DNA of 13,128 bases, taken from Desulfobacteraceae bacterium UBA2771. GTDB taxonomy: Bacteria; Desulfobacterota; Desulfobacteria; Desulfobacterales; Desulfosarcinaceae. Below, piece by piece: positions 1-7,016 of this stretch (the first letter of the stretch is position 1; each line of letters opens with the position of its first letter). The notes beneath the pieces are model-generated. The model was not told the origin of the DNA. It did not search any database and was given only the letters and a program-made list of their open reading frames with translations. Made by a program: the position numbers and the translations under genes. The stretch covers positions 1-13,128 of the forward strand of contig DEIP01000174.1 in assembly GCA_002352605.1 (NCBI GenBank), written 5' to 3'.

Positions 1-1
1 T

Positions 2-424
2 ATCCAGGAATACGCTGAATTGGACAAGGAGGTACTCTCCTTGTTGTGTGAAGAATCCTACGATGCCGAATTGATCAAAACTGCCCTGGATAAGGATCGC
101 AATGCACTGATTCAGGCCCTTCGCACCCATAACATGTATCCGCCGGGGGGCTACACGGAACGTATTGCCGACGCCATCGTCGCCATGTTCCGGCCCGGTG
201 CCGACACCGCTGCCGAAATCTTATTTGAAGAGCGGGAAATGTTCGACGCCATGGAAGAAGAGGCAATTGACGAACCGGATGATGACGGTGACAATGCGGC
301 GATGGGAGTGGATGATCTGCTCGATGATGAAATAAGTGATGATTTCGAAGGAAAAGGAATTATCAAAAATCTGAAAAATTCCATAAAAACCGCCGATGAG
401 GATACTGGCATCGACGATGCCTGA
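2..424 (+). CDS. C-terminal part of an acidic protein of unknown function (cut by left edge)
   Basis: The reading frame is open from the first codon of the window to a TGA at 422-424, so the start lies outside. A TTG at position 20 is possible as a start but has no good ribosome-binding site before it, so I read this as a 3' fragment of about 140 residues. The first 70 residues look globular and helical, including a PPGGYTERIADAIVAMF stretch. The rest is strongly acidic, with runs such as EPDDDGD and DDLLDDEISDDF, and is probably disordered. No catalytic motif, membrane segment or Cys cluster is visible. I do not recognise the family. The frame is supported by GC-rich third positions in the first half, while the tail is more AT-rich. 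Confidence 0.6.
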   Translation: MQEYAELDKEVLSLLCEESYDAELIKTALDKDRNALIQALRTHNMYPPGGYTERIADAIVAMFRPGADTAAEILFEEREMFDAMEEEAIDEPDDDGDNAAMGVDDLLDDEISDDFEGKGIIKNLKNSIKTADEDTGIDDA

Positions 425-642
425 CCCCTGATCCCGGTCAACACCAATGAGACCCAACGCGCCCGTGTCGGCATGGGGCGCCTTTTCCATTGCATCGAAT
501 CCCACCCTGTACATAATTGTTTCGCCGGAGATTCCAACCAGTTTGAACAATAGGAAAAAGGTGCTTTTTACCCTGACTTGCTCCGGCCTTCCATTTATGG
601 GTGGCGCCGCTTATTTTAAGCTGGTGCAACAGCGCCTCCAGA

Positions 643-657
643 CCTGTCGTAGACAGG
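643..657. repeat. Short perfect palindrome
   Basis: CCTGTC and GACAGG are exact reverse complements separated by GTA. There is no T-tract on either side, so it is not a terminator. It could be a protein-binding site or chance. Confidence 0.35.
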
Positions 658-709
658 CCAGATGTGTCCGTATGCACGCCATGGCAAAGGCCGTCGTGCT
701 GCCGACGGG

Positions 710-862
710 AGTGGCGTCCATGCCGGCACCTGCTACCTGCCGGTTCAATTTACCGCCATGAGTGACGGGTACCAGGTCGCCCGGCAGGAAGCGGTGAGCA
801 TGGCCCCGGGTCGGATCGGCGTGGTGACCCTCGACGAGGAGAATCCGATCCTGCCCAAAAAT
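710..862 (+). pseudogene. Possible unidentified coding remnant
   Basis: The plus frame that ends with TGA at 935-937 reads, between about 710 and 862, with mostly G/C third bases and a protein-like sequence that includes CYLPVQFTAMSDGYQVARQE and PGRIGVVTLDEENPILP. Upstream of it the frame opens at an ATG at 662 without a ribosome-binding site, and downstream the codon use becomes irregular. I do not recognise the family. By analogy with the decayed genes that follow, this may be the middle of a broken gene, but it could also be a chance open frame. Confidence 0.25.
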
Positions 863-1069
863 CGCCGGCAGCGATCCGGAGCAGGAACGACAGCGTCTCC
901 TGACGCCCTATTTTTATGCCGCTTGATCATGGCTTGAACCGTTGATCGATCCATGCTACCAAACTCCCTTACCGGTTTCCCGATGTCCGATTATTCGCTT
1001 CATACGGTACCTCCCGTGGAAAATGAAGGCCCAACGTTGTGGGTACGGAAAGAACGGAAGCGATGACGA

Positions 1070-1336
1070 ATGACCCTGTGCCAGGCCATGGAAAAGGTGC
1101 CGGTAACGGTCATTCTCGGCGTGGAACCCGAAGATATCAACACCTTGAGCATGGAGCTGACCGAAACAACCAAAAACCGGATGGAAGATATCATCCGCAT
1201 GGTACTGGGCGACTATGTCATCGTGCATGCCGGCTTCGCCATCAAAAAGCCGAACGAAGAATCGGCCATGGAAACCATCCGACTCCTCAGGGAGGCCGCC
1301 GCCTTTGTGAACAATCTGGAAGCCGGAAAAGGATAG
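1070..1336 (+). pseudogene. In-frame fusion remnant: hydrogenase maturation protease C-terminus joined to HypC C-terminus
   Basis: The 88-codon ORF has two recognisable parts. Residues 11-46 (for example VILGVEPEDINTLSMELTE) match the C-terminal end of HyaD/HycI-type endopeptidases, which trim the large subunit of [NiFe] hydrogenases. Residues 47-79 (GDYVIVHAGFAI, then ETIRLLRE) match the C-terminal half of HypC, the small chaperone that helps carry the Fe(CN)2CO group. The N-terminus of HypC with its essential Met-Cys, and the Ni-binding first two thirds of the protease, are absent. A deletion joined the two near nt 1208 and kept the frame. A GGAAG at 1056-1060 sits 9 nt before the ATG, so the ORF could be translated, but neither original activity can remain. 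It is followed after 15 nt by the hypF remnant. Confidence 0.75.
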
Positions 1337-1351
1337 CGTCCAACACGGACC

Positions 1352-2054
1352 ATGACAAACACACCAACGGAAAATCGCCTGGAAATCAACGGGATCGTTC
1401 AGGGCGTGGGCTTTCGCCCATTCATCTACCAGTTGGCCAACCACCACGGCCTGAAGGGGGAAGTGGCCAATACCGCCACCGGTGTCTCCCTGATTCTGGA
1501 AGGCCTGCAAAACGACATCCGGCAGTTCATAGACGATATCCCCTACGACCGGCCCAAAACCAGCATGCGGCACTTTGGCATGTGCCCCTTGTGTCAGGCC
1601 GAATATGACGATCCCGACAATCGACGATTTCATGCTCAGCCCAACGCCTGCCCGGTCTGCGGCCCCCGGGTGACCCTTTGTGATGCCGGCGGAAAGCCCG
1701 TCGACACCGTCGATTCCATCGCCGACGCCGCCAACCGGCTCAGGCAGGGGCGCATCGTGGCCATCAAGGGGCTGGGTGGTTTTCACCTGGCCGTGGATGC
1801 CACCAATGCCGGGGCGGTGGCACGCCTTCGCCGGCGCAAGCACCGCGAGGAAAAACCGTTGGCCTTCATGTGTGCCGACCTGAACCACATCCGGGCCATC
1901 GCCCGTGTGGGGGAAACGGAAGCGCGGCTGCTGGTGTCCATCCAGTGCCCCATCGTCCTGCTGGAAAAGCGGCCGCACACGCCCGTTGCCGAACCGGTAT
2001 CACCGCGCAACCGTTATTTCGGTATCATGCTGCCCTACGCGCCCCTGCATCATC
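1352..2054 (+). pseudogene. hypF: hypF remnant (carbamoyl transferase for NiFe-hydrogenase maturation), internally deleted and truncated
   Basis: HypF makes the cyanide ligands of [NiFe] hydrogenases from carbamoyl phosphate. The remnant keeps the acylphosphatase start (residues 14-25, GIVQGVGFRPFI), the second zinc-finger repeat (C78PLC81 and C100PVC103, with RRFHAQPNACP) and most of the YrdC-like domain (about residues 121-234, ending in MLPYAPLHH). Between residues 60 and 61 (nt about 1531) the rest of the acylphosphatase domain and the first zinc finger are missing, yet the frame is kept. After residue 234 similarity stops and the Kae1-like half is gone; the same frame runs on through hypE sequence to a stop at 2147-2149. 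Family members have about 750 residues, so roughly two thirds is lost. The product cannot be functional HypF. Confidence 0.85.
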
Positions 2055-2055
2055 C

Positions 2056-2301
2056 ATCTGTGCGTTGCTGGGCGTCGACCCCCTTTACGTGGCCAACGAG
2101 GGCAAGCTGCTGGCCTTTGTGCAGGCGGATCAGGCCGACCAGATGCTGATGGTAATACGCCAATCCCCCTACGGTGAGGACGCCTGGATCATTGGTGAAA
2201 CCACCGACGATCATCCGGGCCGCGTTTATATGAAAACCCGCATCGGCGGCGAGCGCATCGTGGATATGCTCACCGGAGAGCAACTGCCATGCATATGCTG
2301 A
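2056..2301 (+). pseudogene. hypE: hypE 3' remnant (C-terminal quarter)
   Basis: HypE dehydrates the thiocarbamoyl group on its C-terminal Cys to thiocyanate for transfer to iron. Here only the last 80 or so codons remain, in a frame different from the hypF remnant before it: CALLGVDPLYVANEGKLL, then IIGETTDDHPGRVYMKTRI and the end LPCIC. The usual HypE end is PRIC; the catalytic C-terminal Cys is present, but the Arg before Ile is Cys here, a single-base CGC to TGC type change. There is no start codon with a ribosome-binding site, and the ATP-binding domain is missing. Its last 13 nt overlap apbE. hypD, normally next to hypE, is not seen. Confidence 0.85.
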
Positions 2302-3335
2302 TTTTTTGTCGACCCGTCCTCTTGCGTGCGGCCGTGCTCACCCTCGGGATGCTGACGGCACTGCTCTTCACGGCCTGCCAAGCGAGAAAGGAGCTGCGCC
2401 TGTCCGGCGAGACCATGGGCACCACCTATCACATCAAGGTGGTGGTCGGCCTGTTCACGTTTGGTGCCGATTTGCAGAAGAAAATCGACGACCGTCTGGC
2501 CGCCATCAACCGCAGTATGTCCACCTACGACCCCGCCAGCGAGATCAGTCGATTTAATGCCATCGAATCAACATCCGCATCCTTTTCGCCGTCGGATGAT
2601 TTTCTCAACGTGTTGCAGGTGGCCGCCGAACTGCACAGGCTTACCGACGGGGCGTGGGACGGCACCCTGGACCCGTTGGTCAACCTATGGGGTTTCGGAC
2701 GCCAAGGCACCGTGAACCGGATCCCACCGGACGATGAAATTCAACATGCCCTGGCCCGGGTAGGCTTTGGTCGAATCCGCCTGAACCCGTCGGGCACCAT
2801 CGGCAAGACGAACCCCGCCGTGACCCTGGACCTGGCCTCCATCGCCAAGGGATACGGTGTGGATGCCATCGTCCGGCTGCTGGGAGACCAGGGTTTTGCA
2901 GACTTTCTGGTGGAGATCGGCGGTGAAGTTTACGCCCGCGGTCACCGCAAAGATGGTCGCCCCTGGCGGATCGGCATCAACCGCCCGGACAGGCATGCCG
3001 CGATCAATGATGTCTATCGGGCCGTTCCCCTCACGGACCAGGCCATGGCCACCAGTGGAGACTACCGCATTTTCTTCCGGATCGGCGATCAGTCCTTCGG
3101 GCACATTCTCGATCCGCGAACCGGCCGGCCGGTGACAAACAACGTGGTAAGCGCCACGGTGGTGGCGGCCAACTGCACGGTGGCCGACGGCCTGGCCACG
3201 GCCCTGATGGTCATGGGACCGGTTAAAGGCGTGGCATTGGTCAATCGTTGGCCATCGGTGGCGTGTCTCATCGTGGTTCGACAGCACGATGGCACCATCA
3301 CGGACTACCCGTCCAGCGGATTCGTGATCGATTGA
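2289..3335 (+). CDS. apbE: ApbE: FAD:protein FMN transferase, predicted lipoprotein
   Basis: ApbE covalently attaches FMN, taken from FAD, to a Thr of extracytoplasmic target proteins such as Rnf and Nqr subunits. The 348-residue length is normal. The N-terminus is a hydrophobic signal with a lipobox-like LFTAC and acceptor Cys30, so the protein is probably anchored outside the inner membrane. Family motifs appear in order: ETMGTTYHI (41-49), STYDPASEISRF, the Trp-rich TDGAWDGTLDPLVNLWGFG, DLASIAKGYGVD, VEIGGEVYARG, ATSGDYR, GHILDPRTGRPV and the metal/FAD-binding NCTVADGLATALMVMG. The chosen ATG at 2289 has GGAGAG at 2275-2280, 8 nt upstream and inside the hypE remnant; ATG 2295 is a less well spaced alternative. 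No flavinylated target is encoded in the window. Confidence 0.93.
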   Translation: MHMLIFCRPVLLRAAVLTLGMLTALLFTACQARKELRLSGETMGTTYHIKVVVGLFTFGADLQKKIDDRLAAINRSMSTYDPASEISRFNAIESTSASFSPSDDFLNVLQVAAELHRLTDGAWDGTLDPLVNLWGFGRQGTVNRIPPDDEIQHALARVGFGRIRLNPSGTIGKTNPAVTLDLASIAKGYGVDAIVRLLGDQGFADFLVEIGGEVYARGHRKDGRPWRIGINRPDRHAAINDVYRAVPLTDQAMATSGDYRIFFRIGDQSFGHILDPRTGRPVTNNVVSATVVAANCTVADGLATALMVMGPVKGVALVNRWPSVACLIVVRQHDGTITDYPSSGFVID

Positions 3336-3381
3336 CGGCATCGCCGAAGGGATCGGTGGGTATGCAAGGGCGGAATCATAG

Positions 3382-3410
3382 TTGACAAGCACGCACGCGT
3401 CATATATTTA
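3382..3410 (+). promoter_or_regulatory. Predicted sigma70-type promoter of etfBA
   Basis: A perfect -35 TTGACA (3382-3387) is followed after 17 nt by TATTTA (3405-3410); TATATT at 3403-3408 is an alternative -10 with a 15-nt spacer. It lies 116 nt before the etfB start and about 47 nt after apbE, in an AT-rich island unlike the coding sequence around it. This suggests etfBA is transcribed separately from apbE. Confidence 0.55.
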
Positions 3411-3414
3411 TCAA

Positions 3415-3431
3415 CAATATCCATGATATTG
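3415..3431. promoter_or_regulatory. 17-bp palindrome at the start of the etfBA transcript (operator candidate)
   Basis: CAATATC and GATATTG form an exact inverted repeat around CAT, and TATC/GATA flank it. It starts 5 nt after the predicted -10 box, where a repressor would block RNA polymerase. It is too AT-rich to be a terminator and has no T-run directly after it, though a T6 run follows at 3442. Confidence 0.4.
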
Positions 3432-3525
3432 ATAGGTTATGTTTTTTAGGAGAACTTTTAAGACCAAGCGGCCAAGGGGTTTTTCCGGACCATCATCGGC
3501 CCGCTAATCCAAAGGAAGGTGAAAT

Positions 3526-4296
3526 GTGGAAATAGCCGTTCTGCTCAAACAGGTTCCGGCCACCGAATCGCTGATTGAAGTTGCCGAAAAGGGCGCCGGC
3601 ATCAAGACCGATGGCATCAAATGGGTGATTAACCCTTACGACGAATTGGCCATTGAAGAGGCCCTTCAGATCCGCGGCGAGGCCGGCGGAACGGTCACCG
3701 TTTTTTCCCTGGGACCGGAGAAGGCCGTGGAGGCGCTTCGCACGGCACTGGCCATGGGCGCGGACACCGCCGTGCGCATCGACCCGGAAGGTAAGGTGCT
3801 GGACGGTTTGGGCACGGCCAGGGTGCTTGCCGGGGAGTTGAAAAAGGGTGATTTCGACCTGATCGTCGCCGGTCATCGAGCCGTGGATGACGATAATTTC
3901 CAGGTGGGTCCAGCCGTTGCCGAATTGATGGGGATTCCCCACATCTCCATGGTGATTCGTCAGGACCTGTCAGAGGGGAAGATCCGTTGTGCCCGGACCA
4001 TTGACGGCGGCATACTCGTGCTGGAAACCGCCTTGCCGGCGCTGATCACCACCCAACGCGGCCTCAACGAGCCCCGCTATGCCAGTCTGCCGGGAATCAT
4101 GAAAGCCAAGAAAAAGCCAATTGATACACGCGTCCTTTCGGAAACCGGAACCGATCCGGGAGAACCCATGGTCGAGACCATTGCCATGCGTCCGCCTCCC
4201 CAGCGAAAGGAGGGCCGGATCATCGAGGGAGAGCGTGCGGCCGACAAGGCGGCGGCGTTGGTCAAGGCCCTTCGGGAAGAGGCCAAGGTCATCTGA
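3526..4296 (+). CDS. etfB: Electron transfer flavoprotein beta subunit
   Basis: EtfB forms with EtfA a cytoplasmic heterodimer that carries electrons from acyl-CoA dehydrogenases and similar flavoenzymes. The 256-residue product has the family start (EIAVLLKQVPAT), NPYDELAIEEALQIR (36-50) and the AMP/FAD-binding loop AGHRAVDDDNFQVGP (115-129), plus the signature region with RGLNEPRYASLPGIMKAKKK. The start is a GTG, because the ATG 2 nt upstream is out of frame; AAGGAAGGTG ends just before it. The loop has DDD like classical ETF, not the DGDTAQ-type loop that I recall from electron-bifurcating EtfB, but the following QVGP resembles the latter. A dehydrogenase or quinone oxidoreductase partner is not in the window. 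etfA follows after 94 nt. Confidence 0.93.
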   Translation: MEIAVLLKQVPATESLIEVAEKGAGIKTDGIKWVINPYDELAIEEALQIRGEAGGTVTVFSLGPEKAVEALRTALAMGADTAVRIDPEGKVLDGLGTARVLAGELKKGDFDLIVAGHRAVDDDNFQVGPAVAELMGIPHISMVIRQDLSEGKIRCARTIDGGILVLETALPALITTQRGLNEPRYASLPGIMKAKKKPIDTRVLSETGTDPGEPMVETIAMRPPPQRKEGRIIEGERAADKAAALVKALREEAKVI

Positions 4297-4390
4297 TCGT
4301 GAGGAGACCGGCTGTCGCGTTTACTATCAAGAGATTGCCCGATGAAAATTCCGACGCATGATCGGGCGCCACCATACAGGGAGAATACTT

Positions 4391-5356
4391 ATGTCACAGG
4401 GAATACTGGCTATCACCGAACAGGTTGACGGCGCCTTTAAAAATATTTCATTTGAAGTCGTTTCCGCCGGCAAGAAGATTGCCGAAAGTATCGGCGGACA
4501 GCTAACCGCAGCGGTCATGGGGTCCGGCATCGCGGCCATTGCCGAGCAGGTGGCCGAATACGGGGCCCAGCGGATAATGGTCGCCGATCATGAAGGATTG
4601 AAAGACGGTCTGTCGGATACCTGCACCCAGGCGGCGGCCCAACTGGTTGCCCGATCCAATCCGGCCGTGGTGGTTATCGGTGCTACCTCACTAGGCAAGG
4701 ACATCGCCGCCCGGCTCTCGGCTCGATTGAGCGCCCCCCTGGCCATGGATTGTGTGGATGTCCGCGTCGACGCCGGCCAGGTGATCGCCACACGCCCCAT
4801 GTACGGCGGCAAGGTTTTGGCAGACGTGAGTCTGTCCGGCACACCGGCCATCGTCGCCATCCGTCCCCGGGCCATGGAGGCGGTGGCCACCCCGGGTGCC
4901 GGCGAGGTGGAAAAGGTGGATATCGATTTGGCGGATACCACGATGAGCCTGATCGAGAAGCAGATGGAGACAGGCAAGATTGAACTGACTGAAGCCGATG
5001 TGGTCGTCACCGGTGGACGGGGCATGGGCGGAGATAATTTTGCCGTGGTCGAAACCCTGGCCAAGACTCTGGACGGCGCCGTGGGCGCCTCCCGCAGCGC
5101 CGTGGACGAAGGCTGGCGGCCGGTGTCCGATCAGGTGGGGCAAACCGGCAAGGTGGTGGCACCCAACCTCTACATCGCCTGCGGGGTTTCCGGCGCCATT
5201 CAGCATCTGGCCGGCATGGCCTCATCCCGGGTGGTGGTGGCTATCAACAAGGATCCCGAAGCGCCCATTTTCTCCAAGTGCGACTTTGGCATCGTGGGCG
5301 ATCTGTTCGACGTCGTTCCGGCGGTGACGGCAGAAATTGAAAAACTGAAAGGTTAG
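4391..5356 (+). CDS. etfA: Electron transfer flavoprotein alpha subunit
   Basis: The product has 321 residues from the ATG at 4391, which has AGGGAG at about 4378-4383 before it; an in-frame ATG at 4358 would add 11 residues unlike the family. The N-terminal ETF domain (about 1-190) is followed by the FAD-binding domain with TGGRGMGG (207-214), GASRSAVDEGW (232-242), QVGQTGK (248-254), SGAIQHLAGM (267-276) and NKDPEAPIF (286-294), all textbook FAD contacts of EtfA. It is the second gene of etfBA and acts in the cytoplasm with EtfB. The stop codon lies within the left arm of a long palindrome that fills the following gap. Confidence 0.94.
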   Translation: MSQGILAITEQVDGAFKNISFEVVSAGKKIAESIGGQLTAAVMGSGIAAIAEQVAEYGAQRIMVADHEGLKDGLSDTCTQAAAQLVARSNPAVVVIGATSLGKDIAARLSARLSAPLAMDCVDVRVDAGQVIATRPMYGGKVLADVSLSGTPAIVAIRPRAMEAVATPGAGEVEKVDIDLADTTMSLIEKQMETGKIELTEADVVVTGGRGMGGDNFAVVETLAKTLDGAVGASRSAVDEGWRPVSDQVGQTGKVVAPNLYIACGVSGAIQHLAGMASSRVVVAINKDPEAPIFSKCDFGIVGDLFDVVPAVTAEIEKLKG

Positions 5357-5519
5357 GATCGCGAACTTTATAAAGTGAATCCAATTACTTGTCTATCCGT
5401 CTGTTATCTGCGTTACATCAACGGCCACACACAACCCGTATGCAACCGTTGATGTGCCTTGAATACGAACGGATATCTTTCGCAATTATCGTTCACTTTA
5501 TTTCGTCCCCAATCCTTAG
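5352..5519. repeat. About 170-bp imperfect palindrome between etfA and rimO
   Basis: Four blocks of inverted repeat are nested around a centre near 5435: TTAGGATC (5353-5360) with AATCCTTA (5511-5518, imperfect), TAAAGTGAA (5371-5379) with TTCACTTTA (5492-5500), TATCCGT (5394-5400) with ACGGATA (5469-5475), and CATCAACGG (5416-5424) with CCGTTGATG (5446-5454). The gaps between blocks have nearly equal lengths on both sides, so the whole can fold as one long interrupted hairpin. It has no ORF and no T-run, so it is not a simple terminator. A palindromic mobile repeat (MITE or REP-like) is the best guess; an integron attC site is possible but less likely. Confidence 0.7.
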
Positions 5520-5568
5520 CTACACGTTTAGCCATTATACACTTATATGCTTAATTTCCGCATAGGCG

Positions 5569-5599
5569 AAAGGTCGTCCGAAAGATCGGGTGGCCTTTT
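5569..5599 (+). terminator. Predicted rho-independent terminator after etfBA
   Basis: AAAGGTCGTCC pairs with GGGTGGCCTTT around an 8-nt loop (GAAAGATC); several pairs are G-U. The right arm merges into TTTT, then GACTTTT. It lies after the long palindrome and about 90 nt before rimO. Because the arm starts with AAA, a weaker activity on the minus strand is possible. Confidence 0.55.
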
Positions 5600-5626
5600 G
5601 ACTTTTCAAATGGTTATTGGTAGATG
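5598..5626 (+). promoter_or_regulatory. Possible promoter of the rimO operon
   Basis: TTGACT (5598-5603), 17 nt, TAGATG (5621-5626). The -35 matches five of six bases and the -10 only three. It begins in the T-run of the preceding terminator and lies 65 nt before the rimO start, which is the right place for a new transcription start. Confidence 0.3.
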
Positions 5627-5690
5627 GGTGCGGTGTCGATGGGCGACTTCAAATTGAGGATCATGACGGCTTCCGGTTTTACTGAAACAT

Positions 5691-7016
5691 ATGCAGCTAT
5701 ACATTGAAAGTCTGGGCTGTGCCCGCAATCAGGTGGACAGCGAAAACATGGCCGGACGGCTGCGCCGGGCCGGCTGGTCTCTGACCGGCGAACCGGCCGA
5801 TGCCGCCGTGATCGTGGTCAATACCTGCAGCTTTGTGGAATCGGCCATCAACGAATCCATCGACACCATTCTCGAGTTGGCCCGCTTCAAAAAAAAGGGG
5901 CGCTGCCACCGGCTGGTCGTGGCCGGATGCCTGCCGGAACGTTTCCGGGAGGCCATTGCCGAAGCCCTTCCCGAGGTCGATCAATTTTTGGGTACCGGGG
6001 CCTTTACGCGCATTGTGGACGCCGTGACCGGCGGCCTACCCGACGGGACCTGCCTGCTGCCGGATCCGGACAGCATTCCCATCGACCGGACCACGGCCCG
6101 GGAACGGACCCGGTCCCCCAGCGCCTACCTAAAAATTGCCGAGGGGTGCAGCCGCCACTGCACCTATTGCATCATCCCCCGGTTGCGGGGTCGCCGGAAA
6201 AGTCGCCCCATGGCGCATATTTTGGACGAGGCGCGCCGGCTGATTGCTGCCGGTGTCAAAGAGTTGAACCTGGTGGCCCAGGAAACAACCTTTTACGGGC
6301 ACGATCTGCCCGAGCCGGTGGGGTTTGACACCCTGCTGGCCCGCCTCGCCAAACTGGCCGGAAACGTCTGGATCCGGTTTTTGTACGGTCATCCGGAGAG
6401 CATCAGCGACCGTGTGATCGAGACGGTTGCCGCCCACGACAACCTGTGCCCCTATTTCGATCTGCCCGTTCAGCATGCGGCCGCCAATGTATTGAAGAAA
6501 ATGGGACGCAAATATGATCGGCGGCTGTTGCGGAATCTATTTGACCGCATTCGATCACGGGTGCCCGGTGCCGCCATCAGAACGACCCTGATTGTCGGAT
6601 TTCCCGGAGAAACAGACGCCGATTTTCAGGAGCTGACGGAATTCGTGGAACGGGTCCGTTTCGACCACCTGGGGGTGTTCACCTATTCCGATTCCGAAGA
6701 CCTGCTCTCCCATCGGTTGCCCGGGCACGTGTCCGCAAAGGTGGCCCGGTTCAGACACGACACCCTCATGGCAAGGCAGATGGAAATCTCGGCCGACAAC
6801 CTGGCATCCATGATTGACAAAACCGTGCCGGTATTGATCGAGGCGAATCCCGAGCCCCATCTTTACGAGGGCCGATCCAACCGCCAGGCCCCCGAGGTAG
6901 ACGGCTTGACCTTTGTCAGGACGCAACCGGGCGGTCCTGGGGCAACGGTTGGACAGATGGCAATTGTCAAAATAACGGAAACCCTGGAATACGACTTGAT
7001 CGGACATCTGAAATGA
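5691..7016 (+). CDS. rimO: RimO: ribosomal protein S12 (aspartyl) methylthiotransferase
   Basis: RimO is a cytoplasmic radical-SAM enzyme that adds a methylthio group to the beta carbon of a conserved Asp of ribosomal protein S12. The 441-residue protein has the three domains in order. The UPF0004 domain starts with YIESLGCARNQVDSE and has cluster Cys10, Cys46 and Cys80. The radical-SAM domain has C153SRHC157TYC160. The C-terminal TRAM domain is at about 378-441. GCARNQVDSE and the CSRHCTYCIIPRLRG context favour RimO over the tRNA enzyme MiaB. The ATG at 5691 has only a weak ribosome-binding site, but the next residues match the family start exactly. It overlaps the next gene by 4 nt (ATGA), so the two are probably translationally coupled. 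Confidence 0.95.
   Translation: MQLYIESLGCARNQVDSENMAGRLRRAGWSLTGEPADAAVIVVNTCSFVESAINESIDTILELARFKKKGRCHRLVVAGCLPERFREAIAEALPEVDQFLGTGAFTRIVDAVTGGLPDGTCLLPDPDSIPIDRTTARERTRSPSAYLKIAEGCSRHCTYCIIPRLRGRRKSRPMAHILDEARRLIAAGVKELNLVAQETTFYGHDLPEPVGFDTLLARLAKLAGNVWIRFLYGHPESISDRVIETVAAHDNLCPYFDLPVQHAAANVLKKMGRKYDRRLLRNLFDRIRSRVPGAAIRTTLIVGFPGETDADFQELTEFVERVRFDHLGVFTYSDSEDLLSHRLPGHVSAKVARFRHDTLMARQMEISADNLASMIDKTVPVLIEANPEPHLYEGRSNRQAPEVDGLTFVRTQPGGPGATVGQMAIVKITETLEYDLIGHLK

Larger units (their letters stand above)
425..1069. other. 645 bp without an intact gene
   Basis: No frame here gives a convincing complete protein; several short ORFs lie on both strands and contradict each other. The only stretch with coding-like codon use is around 710-862 on the plus strand, listed separately. 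A 6+3+6 palindrome lies at 643-657 (CCTGTC, GTA, GACAGG) without a following T-run. The stretch lies directly upstream of the eroded hyp cluster, so it may hold decayed hydrogenase-related genes, but I could not recognise any. Confidence 0.5.

Noticed and set aside
956..1978. Long minus-strand open frame of 340 codons
   Set aside because: It lies antisense to the hypF and protease/HypC remnants, which have clear family motifs on the plus strand. Its translation is His/Gly-rich without any motif, typical of an antisense frame in GC-rich DNA.
2685..3392. Minus-strand open frame of 235 codons
   Set aside because: It is antisense to the well-supported apbE gene and has no ribosome-binding site or motif.
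5352..5519. CRISPR array or integron attC site
   Set aside because: There are no repeated direct units, so it is not CRISPR. An attC site cannot be excluded, but canonical core sites (GTTRRRY/RYYYAAC) are not clear and no cassette or integrase is seen.
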